Assembly (NCBI GenBank): GCA_021159525.1
Contig: JAGHEC010000418.1
Span: 1 to 6,036, forward strand
Length of the DNA: 6,036 nucleotides
Reading direction: 5' to 3'
From: Deltaproteobacteria bacterium
GTDB taxonomy: Bacteria > Desulfobacterota > DSM-4660 > Desulfatiglandales > Desulfatiglandaceae
Shown here piece by piece: positions 5,881-6,036 of this stretch. The notes under the pieces are model-generated. The model made no database searches. It had not been told where the DNA came from and was given only the letters and a program-made list of their open reading frames with translations. The position numbers and the translations under genes are program-made. Each line of letters starts with the position of its first letter. The stretch's first letter is position 1.

Positions 5881-6036
5881 TTCTTGTCAAGACTAAAACC
5901 ATCATATTGCACGGTGATTTTGTTCTCCGCACAAAGGCCTGTAAAAATAAGACATTAAGTCAAATTCTGATTGTTTGAACATGTAGAGCTAAAAACCTTT
6001 GTTATTACAATATATTGCAATTGAAGCTTCGTCGGA
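5881..6036. other. AT-rich intergenic tail, no gene seen
   Basis: Composition becomes AT-rich after the repeat. Short perfect palindromes cluster at the end: CAATATATTG (6008-6017), ATTGCAAT (6014-6021) and GAAGCTTC (6023-6030). These could be an operator or promoter of a gene beyond the window, but they are short. On the minus strand TTGACA is present at about 5884-5889, just outside the repeat edge, without a good -10 partner. Confidence 0.4.

Noticed and set aside
5412..5978. Long plus-strand open frame (188 codons) over the J-gene start and repeat copy C
   Set aside because: It is antisense to the J-domain coding start and then crosses the noncoding repeat. Its composition is proline/serine/arginine-rich and no domain is recognisable.

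Overview
The window is a compact two-component and sigma-54 regulatory locus on the minus strand, with repeat-rich noncoding DNA at both ends and in the middle. Four genes can be supported, all read right to left: a J-domain protein (5511 to 4765), a cytoplasmic PAS-PAS hybrid histidine kinase (about 4635 to 2647), a sigma-54 activator with no receiver domain (about 2203 to 1208), and a receiver protein with an alpha-helical tail and no DNA-binding domain (1142 to 441). No tRNA, rRNA, CRISPR array or transposase is visible. The gene style (abundant PAS/HisKA/REC proteins, NtrC-type activators, a J-domain protein of this kind) and moderate GC content suggest a Desulfobacterota (deltaproteobacterial) genome, possibly a sulfate reducer. 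This is an inference; nothing here fixes the taxon.

Layout: 1-440 holds no convincing gene but contains a dispersed repeat (copy A, 122-234) and a possible decayed remnant at 3-42. The receiver gene and the sigma-54 activator form a likely operon, separated by 65 nt. Between the activator and the kinase, about 440 nt carry an inverted, internally shortened copy of the repeat (copy B, 2281-2455), a candidate sigma-70 promoter (2498-2526) and two hairpins. The J-domain gene lies about 130 nt upstream of the kinase. The right end (5512-6036) contains the longest repeat copy (copy C, 5640-5880) and an AT-rich tail.

How the parts may work together: the activator has an intact AAA+ core and Fis-type HTH but no regulatory domain (PspF-like layout), while its neighbour has a receiver and no output domain. 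Together they look like an NtrC-type regulator split into two proteins, fed by the hybrid kinase. The J-domain protein carries a tandem pair of about 50-residue helical modules resembling the N-terminal domain of GspE/MshE-type ATPases, and could link DnaK to this circuit. That functional link is inferred from gene order only.

The main noncoding observation is a mosaic repeat family of up to about 240 bp. It occurs three times here in different states of completeness. Two copies about 97% identical over 103 bp, in direct orientation, bracket the whole four-gene locus.
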